Source: Rhodobacterales bacterium (GTDB lineage: Bacteria > Pseudomonadota > Alphaproteobacteria > Rhodobacterales > Rhodobacteraceae). Taken from it: DNA of 64,000 nucleotides. Positions within the stretch are counted from its first letter, which is position 1. Every line of letters starts with the position of its first letter. The notes below the pieces were generated by a model that saw only the letters and a list, made by a program, of their open reading frames with translations, was not told the origin of the DNA and searched no databases. Shown piece by piece: positions 16,851 to 27,722 of the stretch. Where the stretch lies: NCBI GenBank assembly GCA_002748265.1, contig PDRY01000013.1, forward strand, positions 344,669 to 408,668. The letters are read 5' to 3'. The translations under genes and the position numbers were made by a program.

Positions 16851-17208
16851 CAAGCTAGAGGCGGAGACCGGCGATCTGGGCCGCGCGGCGGCAGAGAGCG
16901 CCGAGATGGCCCGCGTGTTCAGCGCCGAGCTGCGTACTGTGCGCAGCGCAACAGATGAGACCGCGCGGTCCCTCAGCGGGTTGGAGCGCGGTTTTTCCGG
17001 CGGCGTACGCAAGGCCATCGACAGCGTGGTGCTGGATGGCGGGCGGCTTTCCGATGCGCTTGGCATCCTGGCGCAGTCCATTTCGCGCACTGCCTACAAC
17101 GCCGCGATGAAGCCCGTGTCGGACCATTTCGGCGGTCTTCTGGCCAATGGTGTGAACGCCATGATGGGCGAGGTCCTGCCCTTTGCCAATGGCGCCCTCT
17201 GTCATCCG
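16837..17208 (+). pseudogene. Truncated GTA tape-measure gene
   Basis: The first about 124 codons of the tail tape-measure protein (orfg11 position): MDEIDKLEAETGDLGRAAAE, coiled-coil sequence, then GGLLANGVNAMMGEVLPFANGA. There the homology ends and the sequence becomes the upstream region of cysE. No stop intervenes, so the frame runs through into cysE. GGAGG precedes the ATG at 16837 by 6 bases. The rest of the tape measure and genes 12-15 (tail tip, peptidase, host recognition) are missing. Confidence 0.75.
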
Positions 17209-17304
17209 GCGGGAAACGCTCACATTCGCTTGTCCGGGGGTTTTCCCTCGCCGCCCGGACGCCTAGGGTCCGGCGCAGTCTGGATGCAACCCGAGAGCGA
17301 CCCT

Positions 17305-18108
17305 ATGGCCAACCCTAAGATCGAGCCCGATGCGCTGTGGACGCGGATTCGCGAAGAAGCCGCGAGCGCGATTGCGGCAGAACCGCTGATCGGGGGCGTG
17401 CTGCACGCCTGCATCCTGCACCATGACACGCTTGATTGCGCCCTGGCTTACCGGCTGGCCACAAAGCTTGCTTCGGCCGATATGAGCGAGCAGATCCTGC
17501 GCGAGATCGCGGATGAAGCCTACGCCGCCGATCCGGCCCTGATCCACGCTGCCCGCGCGGATTTGATGGCCATCCTGGAGCGCGATCCGGCCTGCCACCG
17601 GCTCATGCAGCCGCTGATGTATTTCAAGGGATTCCAGGCCGTGCAGGCCCACCGCCTGTCCCATGCGCTCTGGACCCAGGGACGGAGCGATCTGGCCTAC
17701 TATCTTCAGATGCGCAGCTCTGAGCTTTACGGCGTCGATATCCATCCCGGCGCGACGATCGGTCAGGGGCTGATGATCGACCACGCCCATTCCATCGTGA
17801 TCGGAGAGACGGCCGTGGTCGGGGATAATGTCTCGATGCTCCATGCCGTGACGCTGGGCGGCACCGGTAAAGAGGACGAGGACCGGCACCCCAAGATCGA
17901 AGATGGCGTTCTGATCGGCGCCGGGGCCAAAGTGCTGGGCAATATCCGCGTGGGCTGCTGCTCGCGTATTGCGGCCGGGTCCGTCGTGCTGGCGGATGTC
18001 CCGGCCCACTCGACGGTTGCGGGCGTGCCGGCCAAGGTCGTTGGCGAAGCGGGTTGCCCGGAACCGGCGGCCAGCATGAACCAGCTTCTGGCGGATCTGC
18101 CGCGATGA
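17305..18108 (+). CDS. cysE: Serine O-acetyltransferase
   Basis: Makes O-acetylserine from serine and acetyl-CoA for cysteine synthesis. The N-terminal helical domain (IREEAASAIAAEPLIGGVL) is followed by left-handed beta-helix hexapeptide repeats (GVDIHPGATIGQGLMIDHAH, VSMLHAVTLGGTG, IGAGAKVLGNI). From the ATG at 17305 it is 267 aa, the usual length. The frame is open further upstream through the tape-measure remnant, but MANPKIEPDALW is the natural start. It overlaps the next acetyltransferase gene by ATGA. Confidence 0.96.
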   Translation: MANPKIEPDALWTRIREEAASAIAAEPLIGGVLHACILHHDTLDCALAYRLATKLASADMSEQILREIADEAYAADPALIHAARADLMAILERDPACHRLMQPLMYFKGFQAVQAHRLSHALWTQGRSDLAYYLQMRSSELYGVDIHPGATIGQGLMIDHAHSIVIGETAVVGDNVSMLHAVTLGGTGKEDEDRHPKIEDGVLIGAGAKVLGNIRVGCCSRIAAGSVVLADVPAHSTVAGVPAKVVGEAGCPEPAASMNQLLADLPR

Positions 18109-18686
18109 AGCGGCAAGGGTTCGACCCGCTGCCGGTCTTGACCGGACCGAGCCTGATCTTGCGCCCGCTGACGCGGGAGGACGTCCCCGCCCTGGTCGCG
18201 GCGGCGGCGGATCCGGCGATCTGGGCGCAGCACCCGGCGCAGGACCGGTGGAAGCCGGAGGTCATGGTGCCTTATGCCGAATGGCTGGCCGATGAGGGTA
18301 GCCTTGTTGTCGAAGACGCCGCCGGAGTGGCGGGCACCTCGCGCTTTTATGAGGCGTGGAACGCGCCCGGAGACATCTCTATCGGCTACACCTTCCTGAC
18401 CCGCGCGCATTGGGGCGGTGCGGGCAATGCGGAGCTCAAGGCGCTCATGCTTGAGCACGCCTTTCGCTACACCGATCATGTCTGGTTTCACATTGCGGCA
18501 GACAATCTGCGTTCCCAGTCCGCAACCGCAAAGCTCGGCGCTCGCTTGATCGAAGAGACCATGGGACCGGGGCCGGAACCCAAGCTCTATCACTGTTTCA
18601 GCGTCTCGCGCGGGGCCTGGCGGGCCAGCCCCGCAGCCGCAACAGCGCGTGCGGCGGGGCTGGCATTGGATCAGGCAGAGAGCTGA
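18105..18686 (+). CDS. GNAT-family N-acetyltransferase
   Basis: A 193-aa GNAT protein of the ribosomal-protein-alanine/RimJ-like type: LILRPLTREDVPAL, GYTFLTRAHWGGAGNAELK and NLRSQSATAKLGARLIEE. The last is the acetyl-CoA and catalytic region of this group. The substrate is unknown. It overlaps the cysE stop by four bases, so the two are probably co-transcribed. Its 3' end overlaps the convergent AhpD-like gene by 16 bases. Confidence 0.8.
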   Translation: MKRQGFDPLPVLTGPSLILRPLTREDVPALVAAAADPAIWAQHPAQDRWKPEVMVPYAEWLADEGSLVVEDAAGVAGTSRFYEAWNAPGDISIGYTFLTRAHWGGAGNAELKALMLEHAFRYTDHVWFHIAADNLRSQSATAKLGARLIEETMGPGPEPKLYHCFSVSRGAWRASPAAATARAAGLALDQAES

Positions 18687-19006
18687 TCGAAGGCTTCCAT
18701 CGCCTTGGAGCCATACATCAGAGCAGGTCCACCGCCCATCACAACGGCGACGCTCACCATTTCTGCGAATTCTTCCCGGCTCACCCCGGCGCGGATCGCT
18801 GCTTTGGTGTGGTAGCCAATGCATTCCACGCAATGCTCGGCGATCCCGATCGCGACGGCCATCAGCTCCTTGTGGCCAGCGGACAGGGCCCCGTCGCCCA
18901 TGGCGGCATCATGCAGCCCGGTATAGGCATTGCCGGTTTCCGGCTGCACCTTGCGGAAGCTGATGATCTTGGGCGTCATGTCTTTCAGGTAGGCTTTCCA
19001 GTCCAT
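18671..19006 (-). CDS. Carboxymuconolactone decarboxylase/AhpD-family protein
   Basis: A 111-aa protein with the redox motif CVECIGYHTKAAI (CxxC plus His), typical of AhpD-like peroxidase partners in the CMD family. It is single-domain and probably a homotrimer or hexamer. The exact substrate cannot be told. Convergent with the GNAT gene; GGAG lies ahead of the ATG at 19006. Confidence 0.88.
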   Translation of the reverse strand: MDWKAYLKDMTPKIISFRKVQPETGNAYTGLHDAAMGDGALSAGHKELMAVAIGIAEHCVECIGYHTKAAIRAGVSREEFAEMVSVAVVMGGGPALMYGSKAMEAFDQLSA

Positions 19007-19186
19007 TGAGGTCTCCTTGGGTTTGTTGCATCCCGCATACGCGTTTCACGGGGAGGTCACTTTGAGGCAGATCAACCCCGTTGCAGGGGCCGCTTTTTCC
19101 GCTCCCGTACGCTACATTTGACCTCCATCAATGCAATATCTTGAATGTGAGTTAAGTTCTGGTTGTCGCAACTCAGGAGATCCATC

Positions 19187-19633
19187 ATGCGCATGTTCTT
19201 TGCCTCCCTTATTATGGCGCTTAGCGTTGTGCTGTCCCCGCTCGCCGCGAGCGCCGATGAAGCCGAAGGTCGGTTGTTCATCAACCTGACCACGGATGAC
19301 ACTTGGGCGGCCGCCAAAGCGATCATGTTCGCTCATCAAAAATCGCTCGCCGGTGGGCATGATACGGCCATCTGGCTCAACGTGCGCGCTGTCTATCTGG
19401 CCGACGAAAAGCGCCCCAGCCACATCCACGGGCTGATGGCCGAAAGCGGCATGTCTATTCAGGACATGTTGACCGCGTTCATGGCTGATGGGGGCACGGT
19501 GCTTATGTGTCAGGCCTGCTCTGCCGCCGCCGGGCTGACGCAGGACGACTATATTGACGGCGTCGAGATGGGCTCTTGGCCGGTTCTGGAAAGCTGGCTC
19601 TTTGCCGATGATGTCACCACGCTCAGCTGGTGA
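19187..19633 (+). CDS. Exported DsrE/F-like protein
   Basis: A 148-aa protein with a signal peptide (MRMFFASLIMALSVVL to ASA). The mature part resembles DsrE/DsrF/peroxiredoxin-like proteins: LFINLTTDD, AIMFAHQKSLAGGHDTAIWL and the Cys motif VLMCQACSAAAGL. In this family the conserved cysteine takes part in sulfur transfer; a periplasmic location is inferred. The ATG at 19187 follows AGGAGA. Function is otherwise unknown. Confidence 0.75.
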   Translation: MRMFFASLIMALSVVLSPLAASADEAEGRLFINLTTDDTWAAAKAIMFAHQKSLAGGHDTAIWLNVRAVYLADEKRPSHIHGLMAESGMSIQDMLTAFMADGGTVLMCQACSAAAGLTQDDYIDGVEMGSWPVLESWLFADDVTTLSW

Positions 19634-19641
19634 TGTGCGAA

Positions 19642-19666
19642 GGGGGCGGGATAGGTACCCGCCCCC
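19642..19666. terminator. Hairpin between DsrE-like gene and pdhC
   Basis: Perfect 9-bp stem GGGGGCGGG / CCCGCCCCC with a 7-nt loop, between convergent genes. It has no strong T-run, so it may act as an mRNA 3' end rather than a classic terminator. Confidence 0.55.
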
Positions 19667-19720
19667 CTCCAATGGCTTTGAAGTCTCCCGGCGGAGGCCC
19701 GGCAGAGCCTCCACTCCCCG

Positions 19721-21064
19721 TCAGGCCAGCATGACCATCGGATTTTCCAGGTTGGTCTTGATAGCCGTCAGGAACTCGGCCCCGAGCGCGCCGTCGATCA
19801 CCCGGTGATCCACGGACAGGGTCACGCTCATCACCGTGGCGACGGCCAGTTCGCCATCCTTGCCGACGACGGGCTTCTTGACCCCGGCGCCAACCGCGAG
19901 GATCGAGCCATGGGGCGGGTTGATGACCGCGTCGAAATTGTCGATCCCGAACATGCCGAGGTTCGAAATCGCGAAGGAGCCGCCCTGGTATTCCTCGGGG
20001 GCCAGCTTGCGGTTACGTGCCCGGCCAGCCAAGTCCTTCATCTCCGCCGAGAGGGCGGAGAGCGACTTCAGATGGGCGTCTTTCAGAACCGGCGTGAACA
20101 GCCCGCCTTCGATAGCGACGGCGACGGCCACGTCAGACGGCGCGAGCCTGAGGATCCGATCTCCGGCCCAGACGGCATTGGCCTCCGGGACCTCCTGCAG
20201 CGCGAGCGCGCAGGCCTTGATCACGAAGTCGTTCACTGACAGCTTCACGCCCTTGGGCTCCAGCTGCTTGTTCAGTTGGGACCGGAAGGCCAGCAGCGCG
20301 TCCAGCTCGATATCGCGCCGGATGTAGAAATGCGGAATGGTCTGCTTGGCCTCTCCCAGGCGGGCAGCAATCGTCTTGCGCATCCCGTCGAGCTTGACCT
20401 CCTCGAACTCCCGGCCCGCATACATGCGAGCGATCTGATCGGCATCGACCGTTTGGGCTGCGGGGGCGGGGGCCGCTGCAGCTGCAGGCTGGGAGGGCTT
20501 CGCCTCGGGGGCCGGAGCAGCGCCGGGCTGGGCGTTTTCCACATCCGCCTTCACAATGCGACCCCGCGGGCCGGAGCCGCTGATCTGCGCGAGGTCCAGC
20601 CCTTTGTCCGCCGCGATCCGCCGCGCGAGCGGCGAGGCGAAGACCCGCTCTGCTCCCTGTGCGGGGGCCGCCGGAGCCGGAGCAGGGGTCGCCACAGGCG
20701 CCGGTGTGGGCGCTGCCGGGGCGGCTTGCGGGGCCGGGGCGCTTGCCGCTTCCGGTTCCGGTTTGGCTTCGGCTTTCGGGGCCGGTGCGGCCGGGGCGGC
20801 ACCGATGTCGTCGGCGCTCTCGCCATCGGCCAAAAGCACGGCAATCGCGGTGTTCACCGCCACGCCTTCGGTGCCTTCCGCCACCAGCAGCTTGCCGATC
20901 ACGCCTTCATCGACGGCCTCGAATTCCATCGTGGCCTTGTCGGTTTCGATTTCGGCCAGAAGGTCGCCGGACGACACGGTGTCGCCTTCCTTGACCAGCC
21001 ATTTCGCCAGCGTGCCTTCCTCCATGGTCGGAGACAGGGCGGGCATCAGAATTTCCGTGGGCAT
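19721..21064 (-). CDS. pdhC: Pyruvate dehydrogenase E2, dihydrolipoamide acetyltransferase
   Basis: Core E2 subunit of the pyruvate dehydrogenase complex, transferring acetyl to CoA. One lipoyl domain at the N-terminus (lysine in [12 protein letters not shown]), a long Ala/Pro linker, the E1/E3-binding domain ([16 protein letters not shown]) and the catalytic domain ending with [14 protein letters not shown]. At 447 aa it is normal. Third gene of pdhA-pdhB-pdhC, 12 bases after pdhB. Confidence 0.97.
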   Translation of the reverse strand: MPTEILMPALSPTMEEGTLAKWLVKEGDTVSSGDLLAEIETDKATMEFEAVDEGVIGKLLVAEGTEGVAVNTAIAVLLADGESADDIGAAPAAPAPKAEAKPEPEAASAPAPQAAPAAPTPAPVATPAPAPAAPAQGAERVFASPLARRIAADKGLDLAQISGSGPRGRIVKADVENAQPGAAPAPEAKPSQPAAAAAPAPAAQTVDADQIARMYAGREFEEVKLDGMRKTIAARLGEAKQTIPHFYIRRDIELDALLAFRSQLNKQLEPKGVKLSVNDFVIKACALALQEVPEANAVWAGDRILRLAPSDVAVAVAIEGGLFTPVLKDAHLKSLSALSAEMKDLAGRARNRKLAPEEYQGGSFAISNLGMFGIDNFDAVINPPHGSILAVGAGVKKPVVGKDGELAVATVMSVTLSVDHRVIDGALGAEFLTAIKTNLENPMVMLA

Positions 21065-21076
21065 CGCGCGGGCTCC

Positions 21077-22465
<1,389 letters not shown>

Positions 22466-22468
22466 GTC

Positions 22469-23479
22469 TCAGGCCTCCTGCTGGGCTTCGGTGGCGTAGA
22501 TGTCGGTCCAGAGCTCTTCGAGAGCAGGCTCCGGGCTGTTCTTGGCGAATTCGGCCGAGGCGTTGACGATCTCCTTGATCTCTTTGTCGATCGCCTTGAG
22601 ATCGTCTTCGCTGGCATGACCGTCCTTGAGCAAAAGAGCCCGCACGGCCTCAATCGGGTCGCGCTCCTCGCGCATCTTCTGGACCTCTTCGCGGGTGCGG
22701 TATTTTGCCGGATCCGACATGGAATGCCCGCGATAGCGGTATGTCTTGATTTCCAGAATGTAGGGGCCCTTGCCTGCGCGGCAGTGGGCCACGGCGCGTT
22801 CCCCAGCTTCCTTGACGGCCAGCACGCTCATGCCGTCCACCTCTTCGCCTTCGATCCCGAAGGCTTCGCCGCGCCCGAACAGGGTCTTGGACTTGGTGGC
22901 GCGGGCCACGCTGGTGCCCATGGCGTATTGATTGTTCTCGATGACGAAGATCACCGGAAGATCCCACAGCTCGGCCATATTGTAGGTCTCATAGACCTGG
23001 CCCTGGTTGGCGGCGCCGTCCCCGAAATAGGTAAAGGTTACGTTGTCGTTGCCTTTGTATTTGTCCGAAAACGCAAGCCCGGCCCCCAGCGGCACCTGCG
23101 CCGCGACGATCCCGTGGCCGCCATAGAAATGCTTCTCTGCGGAGAACATGTGCATGGAGCCGCCCTTGCCCTTGGAGTAGCCCCCCTCGCGGCCGGTCAG
23201 CTCTGCCATGACGCCGTTCGGATCCATGCCGCAGGCCAGCATATGGCCGTGATCGCGATACGAGGTGATCCGTTTGTCGCCTTCCTTGGCGCAGGCCTCC
23301 AGCCCGACGACGACGGCTTCCTGACCGATATAGAGGTGACAGAACCCTCCGATCAGCCCCATGCCGTAAAGCTGACCGGCCTTTTCTTCAAAGCGTCGGA
23401 TCAACAGCATGTCGCGGTAATACTGCGTCAACTCCTCCGCTGATGCGCTTGGTTTCTTCGTCGCTTTGCGTGCGGCCAT
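22469..23479 (-). CDS. pdhA: Pyruvate dehydrogenase E1 alpha
   Basis: E1-alpha subunit, thiamine-diphosphate binding: motif GDGAANQGQVYE to VIENN, and YRGHSMSDPAKYR around the family's phosphorylation-loop region. 336 aa from 23479. An in-frame ATG 16 codons upstream was rejected because it lies inside the palindromic operator candidate and GGGGAGAG precedes 23479 at good distance. First gene of pdhA-pdhB-pdhC. Confidence 0.96.
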   Translation of the reverse strand: MAARKATKKPSASAEELTQYYRDMLLIRRFEEKAGQLYGMGLIGGFCHLYIGQEAVVVGLEACAKEGDKRITSYRDHGHMLACGMDPNGVMAELTGREGGYSKGKGGSMHMFSAEKHFYGGHGIVAAQVPLGAGLAFSDKYKGNDNVTFTYFGDGAANQGQVYETYNMAELWDLPVIFVIENNQYAMGTSVARATKSKTLFGRGEAFGIEGEEVDGMSVLAVKEAGERAVAHCRAGKGPYILEIKTYRYRGHSMSDPAKYRTREEVQKMREERDPIEAVRALLLKDGHASEDDLKAIDKEIKEIVNASAEFAKNSPEPALEELWTDIYATEAQQEA

Positions 23480-23511
23480 GATACGCTCTCCCCTCGGGCG
23501 TTGCTGGGATC

Positions 23512-23534
23512 GTTTAACGTTAAACAATATTCTA
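23512..23534 (-). promoter_or_regulatory. Palindromic operator and -10 box of the pdh operon
   Basis: A perfect 14-bp palindrome GTTTAACGTTAAAC (23512-23525) lies 3 bases downstream of a minus-strand TAGAAT (23534-23529), a plausible -10. It would overlap the transcription start, which suits a repressor. It is 32 bases ahead of the pdhA ATG. No cognate regulator is identified in the window. Confidence 0.5.
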
Positions 23535-23627
23535 GCACAGATGGCAAACCGATGCCTAGAGCGAATTATTCCGGGCCTGACCTGGAGAGGGGTTTCCTAT
23601 ACCGCGTGAAGCCGATAGCGATAACAC

Positions 23628-24494
23628 ATGCAGGAAAACCGCTCTTTGGCGATCTTGCTGTTTGCCCTTGCCGGGGTGGCCATCGTGGCCATGTCGGGCG
23701 CGGTACGGCAGCTTGGATCGGACCTGCCGGTCGGGCAGATCATGTTCTGGCGCTCGCTCACCGCGGTGCCGGTGATCCTGTTTTATATGGCGCTGCGCGG
23801 AGAGTTCCCGCGCGCGCTGCGGACCCGGCGCCCGGCGGCGCATGGGCTGCGGATCGTCTTGGCGGTCTCGGCCATGGCCTGCAGTTTCGGCGCGCTCACC
23901 TATATATCGGTCGCGATGGTGACGGCGATCGGCTTTCTGGCGCCGGTTCTGGTGCTGCCGCTTGCCGCGCTGTTCCTGAACGAACACCTGTCGCGCTTGC
24001 GGATCGCGGCGACGGTGCTCGGCCTGGCGGGCGTCGGGATCGTGCTGCTGCGCGCCGTGGCGCTGCCGGAGGAGGGCATTCTCATCGGCACGCTGCTGGC
24101 GCTCGGCTTTGCCGTCTTGATGGCCATCGTGCGGATCGTCGTGAAGGATCTCTCGCGCACCGAGCGCCCGGCGACTGTGGCGACCTACTTCGCGCTTGGC
24201 GGCACGGTGGCGGGGGCGGCAACGGCGGCTTTTGGCTGGGCGCCGCTTCCCGATGGCGCTTTGTGGCTCTTGCCGCTGACGGGGCTGTTCGGGGCGCTCG
24301 CGCATATTCTGTCGGTCGAAGCCATCGCCCGCGCGCCAATCAGCGTGCTTGCGCCGATCGAATACAGCGAACTGATCTGGGCGGCGCTGATCGACCTGAT
24401 CGTCTTTGCGACGGTGCCGGGGCCGCTGGCTCTGTTGGGCATGGCGATCATCACCGGATCGGGCATCCTAATCTGGATCGACCGGCGCAGTTAG
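23628..24494 (+). CDS. EamA/DMT-family permease
   Basis: A 288-aa membrane protein with about ten hydrophobic segments in two homologous EamA halves (LAILLFALAGVAIVAMSGAV at the start, LSVEAIARAPISVLAPIEY in the second half). Drug/metabolite transporter superfamily; members export amino acids or other small metabolites. Substrate unknown. Divergent from pdhA. Confidence 0.85.
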   Translation: MQENRSLAILLFALAGVAIVAMSGAVRQLGSDLPVGQIMFWRSLTAVPVILFYMALRGEFPRALRTRRPAAHGLRIVLAVSAMACSFGALTYISVAMVTAIGFLAPVLVLPLAALFLNEHLSRLRIAATVLGLAGVGIVLLRAVALPEEGILIGTLLALGFAVLMAIVRIVVKDLSRTERPATVATYFALGGTVAGAATAAFGWAPLPDGALWLLPLTGLFGALAHILSVEAIARAPISVLAPIEYSELIWAALIDLIVFATVPGPLALLGMAIITGSGILIWIDRRS

Positions 24495-24541
24495 CGCGAA
24501 CAACCGGTTTGTGATAGGCTTCTTCGGGTAAGGAGTCCGCC

Positions 24542-25312
24542 ATGACAGAAAAGACAGGAAAGCCAGTTTGGTATGAACTGACAACGGCGCCGGGCGCTTT
24601 GTCAGAGGCCGGAGCTTTTTATGCGCAGGTTCTGGGCTGGGAGATCAGCGAAAGCGGGATGGAGGATGTGACCTATCATCTGGCCCGCGCCGATGGCGGC
24701 ATGGTGGCCGGGCTGATGGAGCCTCCGGCCCCCGAAATTCCGCCGGGTTGGCTGACCTACTTTGCCGTCACCGATTGCGATCTGGCCTGCGATGCGATCC
24801 GCGACGCGGGGGGCGCGCTGATGCACGGCCCGCAGGAGGTGCCGGGCACCGGGCGTTTCGCCCTCTGCGCCGATCCGCAGGGCGCGGCGTTCGGCATCCT
24901 GGAGAGCGCGCCTATGGAGGATGGCGAAGGCAGCCGGGCGCTTGCCAGAGGCCGCCCGGGTCACGCCGCCTGGAACGAGCTGATGACCAGCGATCCCGAA
25001 GCCGCTCTGGAGTTCTATGAGGGGCTCTTCGGTTGGGAGGAGGCGGAGGCGCTGAACCTTGGCGATGGCGGTCTCTACCAGACGCTCACCCATGACGGTG
25101 TGCACATGGGGGCGATCATGGGGCTGGGCAAGGCGCCGCATCCGGCGTGGATGACCTATTTCGACGTGGAGAACTGTATCTTCGCGATGGAGCGGATCGT
25201 TGCCGCAGGCGGGGCCGTAAGGGCCGGGCCGTTTGAGGCGCCTGCCGATCTCTATGTCGCCATTGCGACCGATCCTCAGGGCGTGTGGTTCGCGGTGCTG
25301 GGCCCGCGGTAG
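24542..25312 (+). CDS. VOC-family (glyoxalase-fold) protein
   Basis: A 256-aa protein made of two glyoxalase/bleomycin-resistance modules in tandem (KPVWYELTTAPGALSEAGAF and HAAWNELMTSDPEAALEFYE, each followed by a YFxV/D beta segment and a DPQGxxF end). This group is annotated as hydroxylase- or glyoxalase-like, but the reaction is unknown. A good AAGGAG precedes the ATG. Its stop touches the convergent ftsB. Confidence 0.85.
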   Translation: MTEKTGKPVWYELTTAPGALSEAGAFYAQVLGWEISESGMEDVTYHLARADGGMVAGLMEPPAPEIPPGWLTYFAVTDCDLACDAIRDAGGALMHGPQEVPGTGRFALCADPQGAAFGILESAPMEDGEGSRALARGRPGHAAWNELMTSDPEAALEFYEGLFGWEEAEALNLGDGGLYQTLTHDGVHMGAIMGLGKAPHPAWMTYFDVENCIFAMERIVAAGGAVRAGPFEAPADLYVAIATDPQGVWFAVLGPR

Positions 25313-25612
25313 TTACTGGATCACGATCTCGTCGCTGCGCACCATGCCGAGCACGTCGCGGGCGCGCTCATCAAGCAGGTCGAGGTCCAGAAATCCGTCC
25401 GACAGGCGGTGGGTGAGGTTCTCCATCCGGGTCACCTCGGCCTCCAGCCGGGTGAGCTCCGCGCGCAGGGCTTTGGTTTCGGCCTCCACTTCGGCGCGGC
25501 GGAACACGCCGAAATCACCCTGCACGGCGGCAAAGGCGAAGATGCCCCCAAGGGCGATCATCAGCGCGAAAAACAGGATGGAGCGCCAAGGCGCCCGTGC
25601 TGCGGTGGTCAT
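25313..25612 (-). CDS. ftsB: Septum formation initiator FtsB/DivIC family
   Basis: A 99-aa bitopic membrane protein: short cytoplasmic N-terminus, one TM helix (ILFFALMIALGGIFAFAA), a coiled coil (AEVEAETKALRAELTRLEAE) and a short C-terminal motif (DERARDVLGMVRSDEIVI). It links the divisome through FtsL/FtsQ. The ATG at 25612 was chosen over one 11 codons upstream because it gives the normal short N-terminus. Confidence 0.88.
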   Translation of the reverse strand: MTTAARAPWRSILFFALMIALGGIFAFAAVQGDFGVFRRAEVEAETKALRAELTRLEAEVTRMENLTHRLSDGFLDLDLLDERARDVLGMVRSDEIVIQ

Positions 25613-25758
25613 CTGCTCTGCCTCCGGGCCTCTTGTCGGGCCCAACAGGTCGCATCATGCCACAGTGATTCGCCAAAGGGAATCCCCTGATTCGCCTTAA
25701 CAGGTAGGTTATTGGCTAAGTGTCTTGCCGGGGTGGTCGCGGTATGATACTTAGCCGT

Positions 25759-26100
25759 ATGGATAACCAACTTGACACCCTGTTCGCCGCGCTTGCGGAT
25801 CCGACCCGCCGGGCCGTGATCGCGCGGCTTGCCACCGGCCCCGCGCCGGTGTCCGAACTGCACGCCCCGCATGACATGGCGCTGCCCTCTTTTCTCAAGC
25901 ATCTCAGTAAGCTGGAGGCCGCTGGGCTCACCCGCAGCGAGAAGCGGGGAAGGGTCCGCACCGTCCATATCGAAGCGGCCCCCCTGGCCGCCGCCGAGGC
26001 GTGGATCACCCAGCATCGCCGCCTCTGGGAGGGGCGGCTGGACCGGCTCGAAGCCCTCGCCACACAGCCCGACAAGGAGACAGATCATGGCGGATTATGA
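25759..26100 (+). CDS. ArsR-family transcriptional regulator
   Basis: A 113-aa winged-helix protein: LFAALADPTRRAVIARLATG and ALPSFLKHLSKLEAAGL (recognition helix), then KRGRVRTVHIE. It has no obvious metal-binding cysteines, so the ligand is unknown. It overlaps the SRPBCC gene by 14 bases, the classical ArsR-AHSA1 pairing in which the two are co-regulated. Confidence 0.88.
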   Translation: MDNQLDTLFAALADPTRRAVIARLATGPAPVSELHAPHDMALPSFLKHLSKLEAAGLTRSEKRGRVRTVHIEAAPLAAAEAWITQHRRLWEGRLDRLEALATQPDKETDHGGL

Positions 26101-26533
26101 CACCCTGACCCTCACCCGAGAGATCGCCTGTACGCCCGAGCGGCTGTTCCACGTGATGACGGATAAGGATCTGCGCGCCCAGTGGAGCGCACCGGACGAT
26201 GACAGTGTGGTCATCATCGACCATTTCGACTGCCGCCCCGGAGGGCGCGAGGAAACCCGCTGCGGCCCGAAAGAGGCGCCCAGCTTTGGCACGATCGGGC
26301 ATTTCCATGTGGTCAGCCCGGAGTTTCTGTCCTTCACCGAAACCCTGATGGTGGGCGGGGAAACCGTCTCGGTCGCGCTGTGCGGGCATGAGATCAGCAC
26401 CAGCTCCAAGGGCTGCGCCTTGAAGGTGACGTTGCAGATCACCAGCCTGGCCGGGCCGGATCTGTTCGCGGATTACAATTCCGGGTGGGGCTCTGCGCTC
26501 GACAAGCTCGCGGGGCTCGCGGCGGCGCATTAG
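26087..26533 (+). CDS. SRPBCC/AHSA1-domain protein
   Basis: A 148-aa START/Bet v1-like fold protein of the activator-of-Hsp90-ATPase-1 (AHSA1) family: LTREIACTPERLFHVMTD, LRAQWSAP and GPDLFADYNSGWGSALDKLA. Such proteins bind hydrophobic ligands; the ligand is not known. Translationally coupled to the ArsR gene. Confidence 0.87.
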   Translation: MADYDTLTLTREIACTPERLFHVMTDKDLRAQWSAPDDDSVVIIDHFDCRPGGREETRCGPKEAPSFGTIGHFHVVSPEFLSFTETLMVGGETVSVALCGHEISTSSKGCALKVTLQITSLAGPDLFADYNSGWGSALDKLAGLAAAH

Positions 26534-26581
26534 CGTCAAGAAGGGCGCGCGGCGGGTCCGCCCGCGCCCTTCGCTGAGGAT

Positions 26582-27137
26582 CTATTCGGCTGCGGTGACG
26601 GTGACAGACGTCATCACGTCCGGCTGGCCGATCACGGCGCCATTGCGCCCGCGTCCGCGCTTGATCGCGTCCAGCACGTCGAGCCCTTCGGTTACTTTGC
26701 CGACCACGGTGTATTGCCCATCCAGGTGGGGCGCCGGGGCGAACATGATGAAGAACTGCGAATTGGCGCTGTTCGGATCCTGCGCGCGGGCCATGCCGAC
26801 GGTGCCGCGTTCAAAGCTTTCGTCGGAAAACTCTGCGGTCAGGTCGGGCTCATTGGAGCCGCCGGTCCCGGCCAGGCGCATGTCCTGACCGACGCGGCCG
26901 AATTCGACATCGCCGGTCTGGGCCATGAACCCGTCGATCACGCGGTGAAAGACGACGCCGTCATAGGCGCCGCTTTCCGCCAAAGCGGTGATGCGCGCGG
27001 TGTGGCCGGGCGCGGCCTCTTCGTTGAGGTCGATCACGATCTGGCCTGCGGCTTCGCCCTCGACGCTGATCGTCAGGAACGGCCCTGGCTCATCCGCCAG
27101 GGCAGGGGCGCCGACAAACGCCAGGGCAAGGGCAAGC

Positions 27138-27145
<8 letters not shown>
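26582..27145 (-). CDS. Secreted cyclophilin-type peptidyl-prolyl isomerase
   Basis: A 187-aa cyclophilin with a signal peptide (MRKLALALAFVGAPALA), so periplasmic. The active-site motifs are FHRVIDGFMAQTGD and NSQFFIMFAP. It overlaps the upstream cytosolic cyclophilin gene by 8 bases, which makes a two-gene operon acting in two compartments. Confidence 0.93.
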
Positions 27146-27644
<499 letters not shown>

Positions 27645-27722
27645 GGGGGGCTCCCTGTCTCTTGGATGCTCCTCAGGTAAGGCGCGCGGACGCGAATGCC
27701 AAGCATCCAGGCGCCGCTCCGC

